A DNA stretch of 28,673 nt, from positions 1 to 28,673 of the forward strand of contig JBBILQ010000031.1 in the NCBI GenBank assembly GCA_037444845.1, written 5' to 3'. Source of the stretch: JARYMI01 sp037444845 (GTDB lineage: Bacteria > Acidobacteriota > Aminicenantia > Aminicenantales > UBA8522). The notes beneath the pieces were generated by a model that had not been told where the DNA came from, did not search any database, and saw nothing but the letters and a program-made list of their open reading frames with translations. This document shows, in pieces, positions 14,384 through 22,078 of this stretch (positions are counted from its first letter, which is position 1; every line of letters starts with the position of its first letter). Position numbers and translations under genes: made by a program.

Positions 14384-15079
14384 TCACCAGATACCTGGAA
14401 CGAGACGCCTTGTGGTTTTTTCTGTGTACTCGCTATAACCCGGCAGCTCGCGGAGCAGAAACTGGTCCTCGAGCGAAGTTCTGACGATGGTGAGAATCAG
14501 GATCAAAAAAACCGGAAGGCCTGCCCATAGAGAGCCGAGCGCAAAGGGAATGGAAAGGTTGAAGAGCATCCCTCCCGCATAGCCGGGGTGCCGAACGAAG
14601 CGATAAGGGCCTGTCGTCACGGCCGTCTGGCCTCGGTCCGTCTGGAGGCGGACAACCGACGAGAAAAAGGGGTTCTCCATCGCCGCCCATTGGGCGAATA
14701 GGGCTCCCAAAATCATCGGGGCATAAGCGGACGCCTGAATCCAAGTCGGAAACTCCGGCTTCCAGCTAAAACGCCGGTCTAAGCCAGCCAGGAGAATCGT
14801 TGCGATCGGCAGCAGGATGCCGATGATGGGAACGAGGACCCTGTCCCAGGGTTCGACGTTGAGCTTTTTCAAGAACTGTGCGCGCTCTGCGATGAGATCA
14901 GGGGTCCGGCAAAGGATGGCCAGCCGGCTGAACAAGGAGTAGGTGAAGGCGAAAGCAGCGAAGACCCAGCCCATTGTCCAGCCGATGTCTCCGGCAGCGA
15001 GCAGGAGAATGACGGGCCCTGAGGCGGCCAGGAGGATGAAGCGAACGAAAAGCTTGGAGCTGGGGGGCGTGGGACTCAT
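14384..15079 (-). CDS. ICMT/NnrU-like membrane methyltransferase family protein
   Basis: A 231-residue polytopic membrane protein with four to six hydrophobic helices (for example 11-29, 34-56, 82-100, 115-133, 170-200). The C-terminal half carries the motif set of the isoprenylcysteine carboxyl methyltransferase/phospholipid methyltransferase superfamily: TTGPYRFVRHPGYAGG (155-170), then RTSLED (200-205), ELPGYSEY (211-218) and RRLVPGIW at the end. In characterised relatives these residues bind S-adenosylmethionine. The substrate in bacteria is generally unknown. No good Shine-Dalgarno sequence lies upstream of the ATG at 15079, so the start is the least certain part. It follows no obvious operon partner, sitting about 80 bp upstream of the SUMF1 gene on the same strand. 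Confidence 0.8.
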   Translation of the reverse strand: MSPTPPSSKLFVRFILLAASGPVILLLAAGDIGWTMGWVFAAFAFTYSLFSRLAILCRTPDLIAERAQFLKKLNVEPWDRVLVPIIGILLPIATILLAGLDRRFSWKPEFPTWIQASAYAPMILGALFAQWAAMENPFFSSVVRLQTDRGQTAVTTGPYRFVRHPGYAGGMLFNLSIPFALGSLWAGLPVFLILILTIVRTSLEDQFLLRELPGYSEYTEKTTRRLVPGIW

Positions 15080-15229
15080 CGCTTTCAGTGAGCCTCAAAG
15101 TAGCACAGGCATATGGGCCCGGTCAACTCCGCTGGCCATCGGCTGCGCTTGCCGACTGCGTGACGTCTGAGAGGAAGATGGACAGCAATGGTCACGTCGA
15201 TTGTTCTCAAATGACCGCCTAAAAGCAGG

Positions 15230-16077
15230 TTATATTGTTTTCTGAAGCAGGAGGGCGTTAAACAATAGCTTATGAGCCGCTTGGATGGAAGCCCGAAAGA
15301 TCGGACTGAAGGCGAACAGGACGACCTGGCCCTTGCCTTTCCTCAGCCAGACCAGGTTGGTTTTATCCCCGAGGGTTTCCTGTTTTTCGCAATAGCCGCT
15401 CATCAAAATTTCTTTCTCCGGAAATTTGCCGATGACGCGGCGGTCCATATCGAATATGGGAATGGAGGTGGTGAAAACAGGGTTCCCGTTGAAGACGACC
15501 CCGATCTCACGCGGCAAGCCCAGGGTCAGAGGATGATCCTCGAGAAGCAAGATTTTCATCAGAGCGCTCGGGCAATATAAACCTGATTTCTGGAGGCTTT
15601 CGGAGATATCCTGGACAGGCAACTGGAACTCCTCTTTTTCCTCCTTGCCGCGCACGATTTCCAGCTTCCCGATGAAAAGAGAGGTGGAACCGCCCCAGGA
15701 AATAATTGTCCCCCCTTGATCCAGAAAGGCCATCAGCTTTTCCATCCCGGCCTTACCGATGCCTTTGGTGTACTCGGGCGGGTAATCGGCCACGTGATAT
15801 TCGTCCCTAACTTTGTATTTTCCCTCCATCAGGATGGATTTATCGGCGTCGGGGAAAACGATTATATCGAAAGTTTTGGCCAGCTCGGCCTTTTCAAAAT
15901 CGCCTGGGCGCAGAACTTTAAAAGGGATGCCGTAAGAATCAAACACAAACTGGGCCCAGCCGGCGTCCATGTCGTGAAAATACGTCTCCACGAGGGCGAT
16001 CCGCGGCAGTCTGATCGGTGTCGTCTTGAAGTCCGGGGATTCGGTCAAAATCGTGGGCGCAACGGTCAGCACTTCAA
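15230..16077 (-). repeat. 848-bp direct repeat, copy A
   Basis: Matches copy B (16671-17518) at a constant offset of 1441 bp. By eye, 15275-16015 (741 bp) is identical in every base. The outer ends differ markedly: 11 mismatches within 15230-15274 and 7 within 16016-16077. Confidence 0.93.
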
Positions 16078-16105
16078 TATTACCAGCGAAGTCATCAAAA
16101 GGCAC
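15230..16105 (-). pseudogene. Duplicated C-terminal domain of the neighbouring M14 peptidase
   Basis: Residues from about 14 onward of this 291-residue frame repeat residues of about 602-882 of the M14 peptidase at 16671-19319, with only scattered changes at either end. Similarity stops at 16077, after which 28 bp of unrelated sequence provide a GTG start (16103-16105) inside the 3' arm of a hairpin. The copy therefore contains only the amidotransferase-like domain and lacks the zinc peptidase part, the signal peptide and a visible ribosome site. It is most simply a truncated gene duplicate, although a full-length open frame with its own stop means that expression as a small cytoplasmic protein cannot be excluded. 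Confidence 0.75.
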
Positions 16106-16143
16106 GATGCTTCGAAATCAAGAAAATGATTTCTGCTCGTGCC
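16101..16143 (-). promoter_or_regulatory. Two-tier hairpin at the start of the duplicated domain
   Basis: Outer 7-bp arms GGCACGA (16101-16107) and TCGTGCC (16137-16143) enclose inner 7-bp arms GAAATCA (16114-16120) and TGATTTC (16127-16133) around a 6-nt loop. On the minus strand the hairpin follows the TPR fragment (stop at 16154) and is followed by TTTT, so it can act as a weak terminator. Its 3' arm also contains the only start codon of the duplicated domain, which would block translation. Confidence 0.5.
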
Positions 16144-16153
16144 TCCAACCATC

Positions 16154-16582
16154 CTATTTTTTCATGAGTTTGTTCAGCATTTCGACGGCGTTCATGTTCT
16201 TAGGGTTCAATTCCAGGGATTTGGCATAGTTTATGACTGGCATGTCATTTTCGCCTTTAACCATGTAGCCCTCAGCGAAGCTGTCATAACCGTTGGCATA
16301 TTTTGGATAGACCTCCACGTTGAGCTTAAAAATAGCAATGGCGTCATCAACGCGCTTTTTATTTTGGAGCAAATAATATCCCAGACGATTTAATTCAACT
16401 TCCCGGAAAATATAGTCCTTGGGCTGATTTTTCTCGAGTTCGCGGTAGCGGGCGATTGCAGCCTCCACTCCCTTTTCAATCAGCGTCGGATAAATCGCCT
16501 CAGAATAATAGAAAATTCCTTTTCTGCTGCGATCGCTGAATGAGCGTTCATGCGGGTCAACCTCAAAGACTTTGCGGATCAT
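16154..16582 (-). CDS. Tetratricopeptide-repeat C-terminal fragment
   Basis: A 142-residue frame with two or three TPR-like helical pairs: ELNRLGYYLLQNKKRVDDAI (63-82), then VYPKYANGYDSFAEGYMVKG and YAKSLELNPKNMNAVEMLNKL near the end. This arrangement (…FKLNVE.YP...YDS..E.Y...G…SLELNP.N) is the usual C-terminal tail of larger secreted hydrolases, such as esterase or beta-lactamase-like proteins, that end in TPRs. The frame remains open upstream to 16621 (GFSQPIPSKGRAE before the ATG), where a stop interrupts it, and the ATG has no clear ribosome site. I read it as the surviving 3' end of a gene that was lost when the flanking M14 domain was duplicated. If translated, it would be a small soluble TPR protein with no enzymatic part. 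Confidence 0.6.
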   Translation of the reverse strand: MIRKVFEVDPHERSFSDRSRKGIFYYSEAIYPTLIEKGVEAAIARYRELEKNQPKDYIFREVELNRLGYYLLQNKKRVDDAIAIFKLNVEVYPKYANGYDSFAEGYMVKGENDMPVINYAKSLELNPKNMNAVEMLNKLMKK

Positions 16583-16670
16583 CTCGGCCCTGCCCTTGGA
16601 GGGGATGGGCTGGGAAAACCCTTATTCGTTCTCAGAATGTGACTTATATTCGGCCAGCAGATGGTCCAAT

Positions 16671-17518
16671 TTATGAGATTTTCTGCAGCAGCAGGGCATT
16701 AAAGAGCAGCTTATAAGCCGCTTGGATGGAAGCCCGAAAGATCGGACTGAAGGCGAACAGGACGACCTGGCCCTTGCCTTTCCTCAGCCAGACCAGGTTG
16801 GTTTTATCCCCGAGGGTTTCCTGTTTTTCGCAATAGCCGCTCATCAAAATTTCTTTCTCCGGAAATTTGCCGATGACGCGGCGGTCCATATCGAATATGG
16901 GAATGGAGGTGGTGAAAACAGGGTTCCCGTTGAAGACGACCCCGATCTCACGCGGCAAGCCCAGGGTCAGAGGATGATCCTCGAGAAGCAAGATTTTCAT
17001 CAGAGCGCTCGGGCAATATAAACCTGATTTCTGGAGGCTTTCGGAGATATCCTGGACAGGCAACTGGAACTCCTCTTTTTCCTCCTTGCCGCGCACGATT
17101 TCCAGCTTCCCGATGAAAAGAGAGGTGGAACCGCCCCAGGAAATAATTGTCCCCCCTTGATCCAGAAAGGCCATCAGCTTTTCCATCCCGGCCTTACCGA
17201 TGCCTTTGGTGTACTCGGGCGGGTAATCGGCCACGTGATATTCGTCCCTAACTTTGTATTTTCCCTCCATCAGGATGGATTTATCGGCGTCGGGGAAAAC
17301 GATTATATCGAAAGTTTTGGCCAGCTCGGCCTTTTCAAAATCGCCTGGGCGCAGAACTTTAAAAGGGATGCCGTAAGAATCAAACACAAACTGGGCCCAG
17401 CCGGCGTCCATGTCGTGAAAATACGTCTCCACGAGGGCGATCCGCGGCAGTCTGATTGGCGTCGTCTTGAATTCCGGAGATTCGGTCAAAATCATCGGCG
17501 CAACGGTCAGCGCTTCAA
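16671..17518 (-). repeat. 848-bp direct repeat, copy B
   Basis: The parental copy, forming the 3' third of the M14 peptidase gene. The identical core is 16716-17456. The sequence beyond 17518 is ordinary M14 coding sequence with no counterpart next to copy A, so the duplication endpoint is inside the gene. Both copies end at the aligned stop codon. Confidence 0.93.
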
Positions 17519-19319
17519 GAATCGGTTTCAATCGGAGGTCATGTCGGACGAGAAAGCTGCCCCTGGGAATTTCTTCTCCTGCGGGATTTTCCTTGTTGTC
17601 CAATCTTTCCACTTTCAAGCCCTGCCTCAGAGCTTGAAACGCGGCCTTAAAGCTCTCGTTGTTGTTGACATTGAGAATCGCCGCCCGAAAATCAGCCGGA
17701 ATGTCTTTCTTCAGGGCAAAATCCTGACTGAGTTCTAAAAGAAGGCTCTCCAAATCCTCCGAACGACTTTTGATTTCAAGCGACTTGATCCCCCGGTGCA
17801 ACGGCAAAGACCAGCTCGTGATGTCGTAGGGCTTGATCACCTCGCCACCCGGCGTGTACCGCCGCACAGGATACTCCTGCTTTTCCATCACCTCTTTGAT
17901 GAAAGGGCGGAATGGCTGGGCCAGCGGCACGACAAAATCTCCGGCCTGGAAATTTTTGCCTTCAATCGCCGCCGCTTTGGAAAGACGATAAACCCGGACG
18001 CCGTGTTCCCGAAGCAAGTTCACAAGGCCGACCAGCTCGCTTTGATCGCGTTGAGCTCGCGGCAGGACATAATAAAACGGCGGCTGGGTCATTCCCTTTT
18101 TCACCTCTCTGCGGCAGAGGTCGTTTTGAAACTCGAGGATTTGCCGGCGATAGAGCGAGGCGGTTTTGAGCATCGACATGGTGGAAGCGATCTCATATTC
18201 AACCATATCGCCGAGCCGCCACCAGCCGCCCGGCCAGGGTAACGGCATGTTGATGCTTATTTTGTATTCCGAAAGCCCTTTGCCGTAAACGGCAAGCTCG
18301 TTCGGCTCGACAAAGACCGGAGTGGCATCCTTGATGCTGGCCAATTCCGTCAACATGCCGATGACGTTTTTCCAGATGCACGTTTGCGTCGAGCCCGGCC
18401 AGTAATCGTCAAAAATATAGCTGTGACAAATGCCGGCCAGTCCAGCTTCGGTCATGTCGGTGATCATGTGAGAGCCGAATATTTTAGTCCAGTTCCAGAT
18501 CCCGGCGTCCACATTCTCTGAGATGGGATCGTGCACCGGCGGAACGAAATACCTCGGACCGGTCGTCCACATCTGGTGCTTGTCCACCAGCACCTGAGGA
18601 AACCAGTCAAGGTTGTAGATCCGGGCGACCGCCCGTGTGTCTTCCTGGCTCAGAGCGACGTAATCCCGGTTGATATTGTGGCCAACATACTTGTGGTAGA
18701 CGCCGGGCATGGCGCTGCCCTCATATTTAGTCCCCTTGTATTTTCGGTAATGCTCGACCACCATATCCATGCCGTCCGGATTATGGGTGGGAATCATCAT
18801 GGTGACGACATTGGCGAGCCATTCGAGCAGCAGGGGGTCTTGAGTTGTCACGAGATCATGAGCAATCAAAGGCGCGGCCTGGGCAGGGCCGACCTCATCC
18901 GCATGCATGGAAAGAGCGGCCATCACAAAAACTTTCCCCTCGTCAAACAAAATAGCTCTCTCGGATTCAGTCAAGCCCGGATCCAGGGCCAACTTGCGGT
19001 TAACGCCTTTCAGCCGCTCCAGGCGGTTGATATTTTCTTCGGACGAAATAAAGGCGATATACATGGGTCTTCCCAGGGGCGACTTGCCGATCTCGACCAT
19101 TTTCAACCTGGGCGAGGACGCATCCAGCTTCTGCAGGTAGCTGATGAGTTCCCCATAGTCGAACATCATCCGGTCGGTTCCAGGTTTGAACCCGAAATGC
19201 TCGGCTGGCGTTAAAACCGGCTGGGAAGATTGAGCCGTTGCGGCCTGGAAGGACGGACTTCCCAATAAGAAAAAGAATAACGCTAAAAAAACTGATCTGG
19301 CCGTAAACGAAAATTTCAT
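16671..19319 (-). CDS. Secreted M14 zinc carboxypeptidase with C-terminal amidotransferase-like domain
   Basis: An 882-residue exported protein. The signal peptide spans about 1-29 (core VFLALFFFLLG). Residues of about 50-350 form an M14 peptidase domain: zinc ligands His139 and Glu142 in SMHADE, the IPTHNPDG segment (176-183), HNINRD (214-219) and the third zinc ligand His248 in DKHQMW; Glu291 in MTEAG is a candidate catalytic base. After a linker, residues of about 615-880 form a DJ-1/ThuA-like class I amidotransferase fold (ALVETYF, FDIIVFPDAD, GGTIISWGGS, KGKGQVVLFAF), without an obvious catalytic Cys-His-Glu triad that I can identify. AAAGGAG precedes the ATG. This domain order is known for large bacterial M14 proteins that process peptides outside the cytoplasm. 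The last 282 codons are duplicated downstream. Confidence 0.9.
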   Translation of the reverse strand: MKFSFTARSVFLALFFFLLGSPSFQAATAQSSQPVLTPAEHFGFKPGTDRMMFDYGELISYLQKLDASSPRLKMVEIGKSPLGRPMYIAFISSEENINRLERLKGVNRKLALDPGLTESERAILFDEGKVFVMAALSMHADEVGPAQAAPLIAHDLVTTQDPLLLEWLANVVTMMIPTHNPDGMDMVVEHYRKYKGTKYEGSAMPGVYHKYVGHNINRDYVALSQEDTRAVARIYNLDWFPQVLVDKHQMWTTGPRYFVPPVHDPISENVDAGIWNWTKIFGSHMITDMTEAGLAGICHSYIFDDYWPGSTQTCIWKNVIGMLTELASIKDATPVFVEPNELAVYGKGLSEYKISINMPLPWPGGWWRLGDMVEYEIASTMSMLKTASLYRRQILEFQNDLCRREVKKGMTQPPFYYVLPRAQRDQSELVGLVNLLREHGVRVYRLSKAAAIEGKNFQAGDFVVPLAQPFRPFIKEVMEKQEYPVRRYTPGGEVIKPYDITSWSLPLHRGIKSLEIKSRSEDLESLLLELSQDFALKKDIPADFRAAILNVNNNESFKAAFQALRQGLKVERLDNKENPAGEEIPRGSFLVRHDLRLKPILEALTVAPMILTESPEFKTTPIRLPRIALVETYFHDMDAGWAQFVFDSYGIPFKVLRPGDFEKAELAKTFDIIVFPDADKSILMEGKYKVRDEYHVADYPPEYTKGIGKAGMEKLMAFLDQGGTIISWGGSTSLFIGKLEIVRGKEEKEEFQLPVQDISESLQKSGLYCPSALMKILLLEDHPLTLGLPREIGVVFNGNPVFTTSIPIFDMDRRVIGKFPEKEILMSGYCEKQETLGDKTNLVWLRKGKGQVVLFAFSPIFRASIQAAYKLLFNALLLQKIS

Positions 19320-19451
19320 TCTTTCTCTCCTTTCGGATTTTTCAAGCTCGATCTATGAAGAGCCATTCAAAGGGACTTCAATTCTGAAAGCTTCAAAAGT
19401 TCATCTCCCGCCGGCCCGAGGCTATGTGTGCCTCTCTGTGTGGGCATCGCT

Positions 19452-19472
19452 TTATCGCCCAGCCAGCGATAA
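19452..19472. repeat. Perfect inverted repeat between M14 and oxidoreductase genes
   Basis: TTATCGC (19452-19458) and GCGATAA (19466-19472) with a 7-nt spacer lie in the 236-bp gap 19320-19555. No uridine run follows on either strand, so it could be an operator or a terminator lacking its tail. The rest of the gap shows no gene. Confidence 0.35.
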
Positions 19473-19555
19473 TAAATCACAACAGGAAGGGATGTCAACA
19501 CGGGCGAAAAACGGGTGAAAAACTTTTCGCGAGCGCATTGGCCTGTTGGACCAGT

Positions 19556-20854
19556 TTAAACGAGCGGGGTTTGGCCGGGGACGGCCACCGGGTCGACCGG
19601 GTTTGGCCCGAACTCATAAGTTTTAGGCGAAAGGTCGAGCTGGGAGGCGTTCATCGCCCATTCCCAGCTTATCGCCCGGCCCGTGTAAGCGCTCATCCGG
19701 CCGATGATGGCGCACATCGTGCTTTCGGCGATGCGGCGGCCCTCGTTGAGGGGACTGCCGCTGCGGATGCTCGCAATGAGGTCGGCCTGCTCCTGGACGT
19801 AGGGATTCGTCTCATCAGCCTCAAACTTCCAGCTGTTTTCCCCCTTGATTTCACCATAGCCAAATGCCACGCCCTTGGTGCCGACGACGCGCTCCTCGAT
19901 CCGGTCGGCGCATCCCGGGATCTGGCGGCACATGCTCAGGACCCGCACGCCGTTCGAGTACTCGAACTCGACGGCGAAGTGGTCGTAGATGTTGCCGTAC
20001 TCGGGCGCTGTCCTCACCTCGCGCCCGCCCATGCCCATGACTTTGACCGGGAGGGTCCTGAAGGCCCAGTTGATGACGTCGATATTATGGACGTGCTGCT
20101 CGACGATGTGGTCGCCAGAAAGCCAGGTGAAGTAGAGCCAGTTCCGGCACTGCCATTCCATGTCCGACATGCCCGGCTCCTTTTTCTTCACCCAGAGCTC
20201 GCCCTGGTTCCAGTAGCACTGGCCTCCGACGAGCTCTCCGATGGCGCCGTCCTGGATGCGTTTCATCAACTCGAGGTAACGGGCCTGGTGGCGGCGTTGG
20301 GTTCCGGCGACAATGGCCAGCCCTTTTTCCTCAGCCAACGCCGATGAGGCGATGACGGAGCGGACGCCCACCGGGTCAACGGCCACGGGCTTTTCCATGA
20401 AGACGTGCTTTCCTGCTTCGACCGCGGCGCGAAGGTGCATCGGCCGGAAATGGGGCGGAGCAGCCATGACGACGAGGTTCACTTCCGGGCAGGCAGCTAA
20501 CTTCAGGTACCCGTCGAACCCGGTGAACTGCCGTTCTGACGGGACCTTTACCTTGTCCGGGTGCGCCTCGGTGAGCTTCTTCAGTGAGCTCGTGATACGG
20601 TCCTGGAAGAGGTCGAACATGGCCACGACCTCAACGCCCGGTGCCGCTTTCATGCAGTCGATGGCGGCTCCGGTTCCCCGGCCGCCGCATCCGATGATGC
20701 CGACACGGATGGCGTCAGAGCCGGCCGCGCGGGCGCCGGGAATCCGCGGCATGGCCGCCGCCAGCGAAACCGCTGCCGAGGCTTTGATGAATTCCCTTCG
20801 CGAAAGACTACTATTCTTATTGTTTCTATCGTTTTGATAGAAGTGGTTAGGCAT
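19556..20854 (-). CDS. Tat-exported Gfo/Idh/MocA family oxidoreductase (second)
   Basis: A 432-residue NAD(P)-dependent oxidoreductase homologue with a twin-arginine signal: LSRREFIKASAAVSLAAAMP at 17-36 (Arg19-Arg20), after a polar leader of 16 residues. The Rossmann motif GIIGCGGRGTGA is at 52-63 and the EKP motif with the likely catalytic Lys at 154-156, followed by VAVDP. The second half is the usual oxidoreductase beta-sheet domain, with HVHNID near 255 and a conserved-looking DLIASIRSG segment near 378. AAGGAGG lies just ahead of the ATG at 20854. It is only distantly similar to the other oxidoreductase at 8731-10035 and belongs to a different subfamily. It is downstream of a Tat-exported TIM-barrel protein on the same strand (130-bp gap), which suggests the two act on the same carbohydrate outside the cytoplasm. 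Confidence 0.9.
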   Translation of the reverse strand: MPNHFYQNDRNNKNSSLSRREFIKASAAVSLAAAMPRIPGARAAGSDAIRVGIIGCGGRGTGAAIDCMKAAPGVEVVAMFDLFQDRITSSLKKLTEAHPDKVKVPSERQFTGFDGYLKLAACPEVNLVVMAAPPHFRPMHLRAAVEAGKHVFMEKPVAVDPVGVRSVIASSALAEEKGLAIVAGTQRRHQARYLELMKRIQDGAIGELVGGQCYWNQGELWVKKKEPGMSDMEWQCRNWLYFTWLSGDHIVEQHVHNIDVINWAFRTLPVKVMGMGGREVRTAPEYGNIYDHFAVEFEYSNGVRVLSMCRQIPGCADRIEERVVGTKGVAFGYGEIKGENSWKFEADETNPYVQEQADLIASIRSGSPLNEGRRIAESTMCAIIGRMSAYTGRAISWEWAMNASQLDLSPKTYEFGPNPVDPVAVPGQTPLV

Positions 20855-20916
20855 TGTTCACCTCCTTCTGAAATGCCTTATCCGTCGATTCGATTCTCCG
20901 GATGTCGAGCGGCGTC

Positions 20917-20948
20917 GTCATGCTTCGTCGCTTCACTCCTCGCATGAC
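20917..20948. repeat. Palindrome-flanked element resembling a dispersed bacterial repeat
   Basis: Perfect 7-bp inverted arms GTCATGC (20917-20923) and GCATGAC (20942-20948) enclose 18 bp. Read on the minus strand, the interior contains GAGGAGTGAAGCGACGAAG, which closely resembles a dispersed palindromic element seen in several bacterial groups (pattern GTCATTGCGAGGAGCGAAGC and so on). Only one copy was found in this window. It lies between the TIM-barrel gene and the second oxidoreductase gene. Confidence 0.5.
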
Positions 20949-20955
20949 ACTCTAT

Positions 20956-20973
20956 TTAATGCGGCTGCATTAA
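20956..20973. repeat. Perfect inverted repeat after the TIM-barrel gene
   Basis: TTAATGC (20956-20962) and GCATTAA (20967-20973) surround a 4-nt spacer, 12 bp downstream of the TIM-barrel stop codon on the minus strand. Its tight loop and 7-bp stem fit an RNA hairpin that would limit read-through or protect the upstream message; no uridine tract follows. Confidence 0.45.
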
Positions 20974-20984
20974 TTGCCCTCATA

Positions 20985-21911
20985 TTAGAAATCATCGCAA
21001 GCGCGGTAGGCGTCGATCGTCGCCCGTTCGCCCTCCTTGCCTTTCAAGCTGTGGCCATGCTCCATGCCCAACACGCCCTGGTAGCCCTTCTGGTGGATGT
21101 GCTTGAAGATGTTCCGGTAATTGATCTCGCCGGTCGTTGGCTCCTTCCGGCCCGGCGTGTCGCCAATGTGGAACGAAGCGATCTCCTCCCAGGCCCTGTC
21201 GATGTTGGGAATAAGATTGCCTTCAGTGATTTGCTGATGGTAGAGGTCGTTGAGAATCTTGCACGACGGGCTGGCCACAGCCCGGCAGATTTCGTAGGAC
21301 TGGGGAATCCGGGTCAGGAACAGGCCGGGATGGTCCTTTGGGTTGAGCGGCTCTAAGACCAGGATGAGCCCGGCCGGCTCGCAAACCTCAACGCAGGCTC
21401 TCAAGTTTTCGATGACATTGGCTGTCTGATACTCCCAGGCCAGGCTTTCGTCGTAGCGGCCGGGGACGACAAGAGCCCATGGAGCGTTTGCTCTTTTTGA
21501 GGTCTCGATGCCCTGCCTCATTTTTTTGATGAGCATCTCCCGGCTGTCTTTGTCCCTCAAGACGAAGCTCTTTTGAGCAAAATCAGCATAAAGGACATAC
21601 GGGCCGAGAGCCATGCCCCTTTTTTCGAGCTCACTGGCAATCTTCTCCTGGTCCTGGGGCGGCCGGTTCATGAAGCCGTTGTCGAACATGGCGCCGAACC
21701 CCTCGTCAGCGGCAAACTGAATCTGAGCGACAAGGTCATCTCCGGCATGATGCCTGAATTGACCGAAGGATGGCGCATACTTCAGTTTGAAGCGGCCTTT
21801 TTTAGGCGCGGCGCCCGCCTGCTCGGATGCAGCAGACGATGGCGGTCCGGCAAGCGATGTGCCCGCCGCTGCCATCGCCAGCCCTCCTGCCAGAAAATCC
21901 CTCCTTCTCAT
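20985..21911 (-). CDS. Tat-exported hydroxypyruvate-isomerase-like TIM-barrel protein
   Basis: A 308-residue protein of the xylose-isomerase-like TIM-barrel superfamily, closest in pattern to hydroxypyruvate isomerase/sugar epimerase members. It starts MRRRDFLAGGLAMAAAG, a twin-arginine signal (RRRDFL) with hydrophobic core to about 25. Metal-binding residues are visible in order: Glu187 in LVLEPLN, Asp222 in KILNDLYHQQ, His248 and Asp251 in FHIGDTPGR and Glu284 in LGMEHG. Cytoplasmic relatives interconvert hydroxypyruvate and tartronate semialdehyde or epimerise keto-sugars. An exported form more likely acts on a keto-sugar or glycoside made by the neighbouring exported oxidoreductase. AAAGGAGG precedes the ATG. 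It is the first gene of the proposed pair, with a plausible promoter upstream. Confidence 0.87.
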   Translation of the reverse strand: MRRRDFLAGGLAMAAAGTSLAGPPSSAASEQAGAAPKKGRFKLKYAPSFGQFRHHAGDDLVAQIQFAADEGFGAMFDNGFMNRPPQDQEKIASELEKRGMALGPYVLYADFAQKSFVLRDKDSREMLIKKMRQGIETSKRANAPWALVVPGRYDESLAWEYQTANVIENLRACVEVCEPAGLILVLEPLNPKDHPGLFLTRIPQSYEICRAVASPSCKILNDLYHQQITEGNLIPNIDRAWEEIASFHIGDTPGRKEPTTGEINYRNIFKHIHQKGYQGVLGMEHGHSLKGKEGERATIDAYRACDDF

Positions 21912-21943
21912 TCGAAGCCTCCTTTTTTCGCGGGTTTATGCAA

Positions 21944-21972
21944 CTTTTATCGCAACGAGGCAAAAAAATCAA
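21944..21972 (-). promoter_or_regulatory. Possible promoter of the TIM-barrel/oxidoreductase pair
   Basis: TTGATT (21967-21972) and TAAAAG (21944-21949) on the minus strand have a 17-bp spacer and end about 33 bp upstream of the TIM-barrel start. The match to consensus is moderate. No operator repeat is obvious beside it. Confidence 0.35.
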
Positions 21973-22078
21973 CAGAATCTACGGGGTTCCGGGGACTTAT
22001 TTCCCGGGCGACCTGCCTGCCTGTTTACGGTCGCGCAGAGGCACAAGGACGATATCTTTTTCAACTTCGAGGGTTCCG

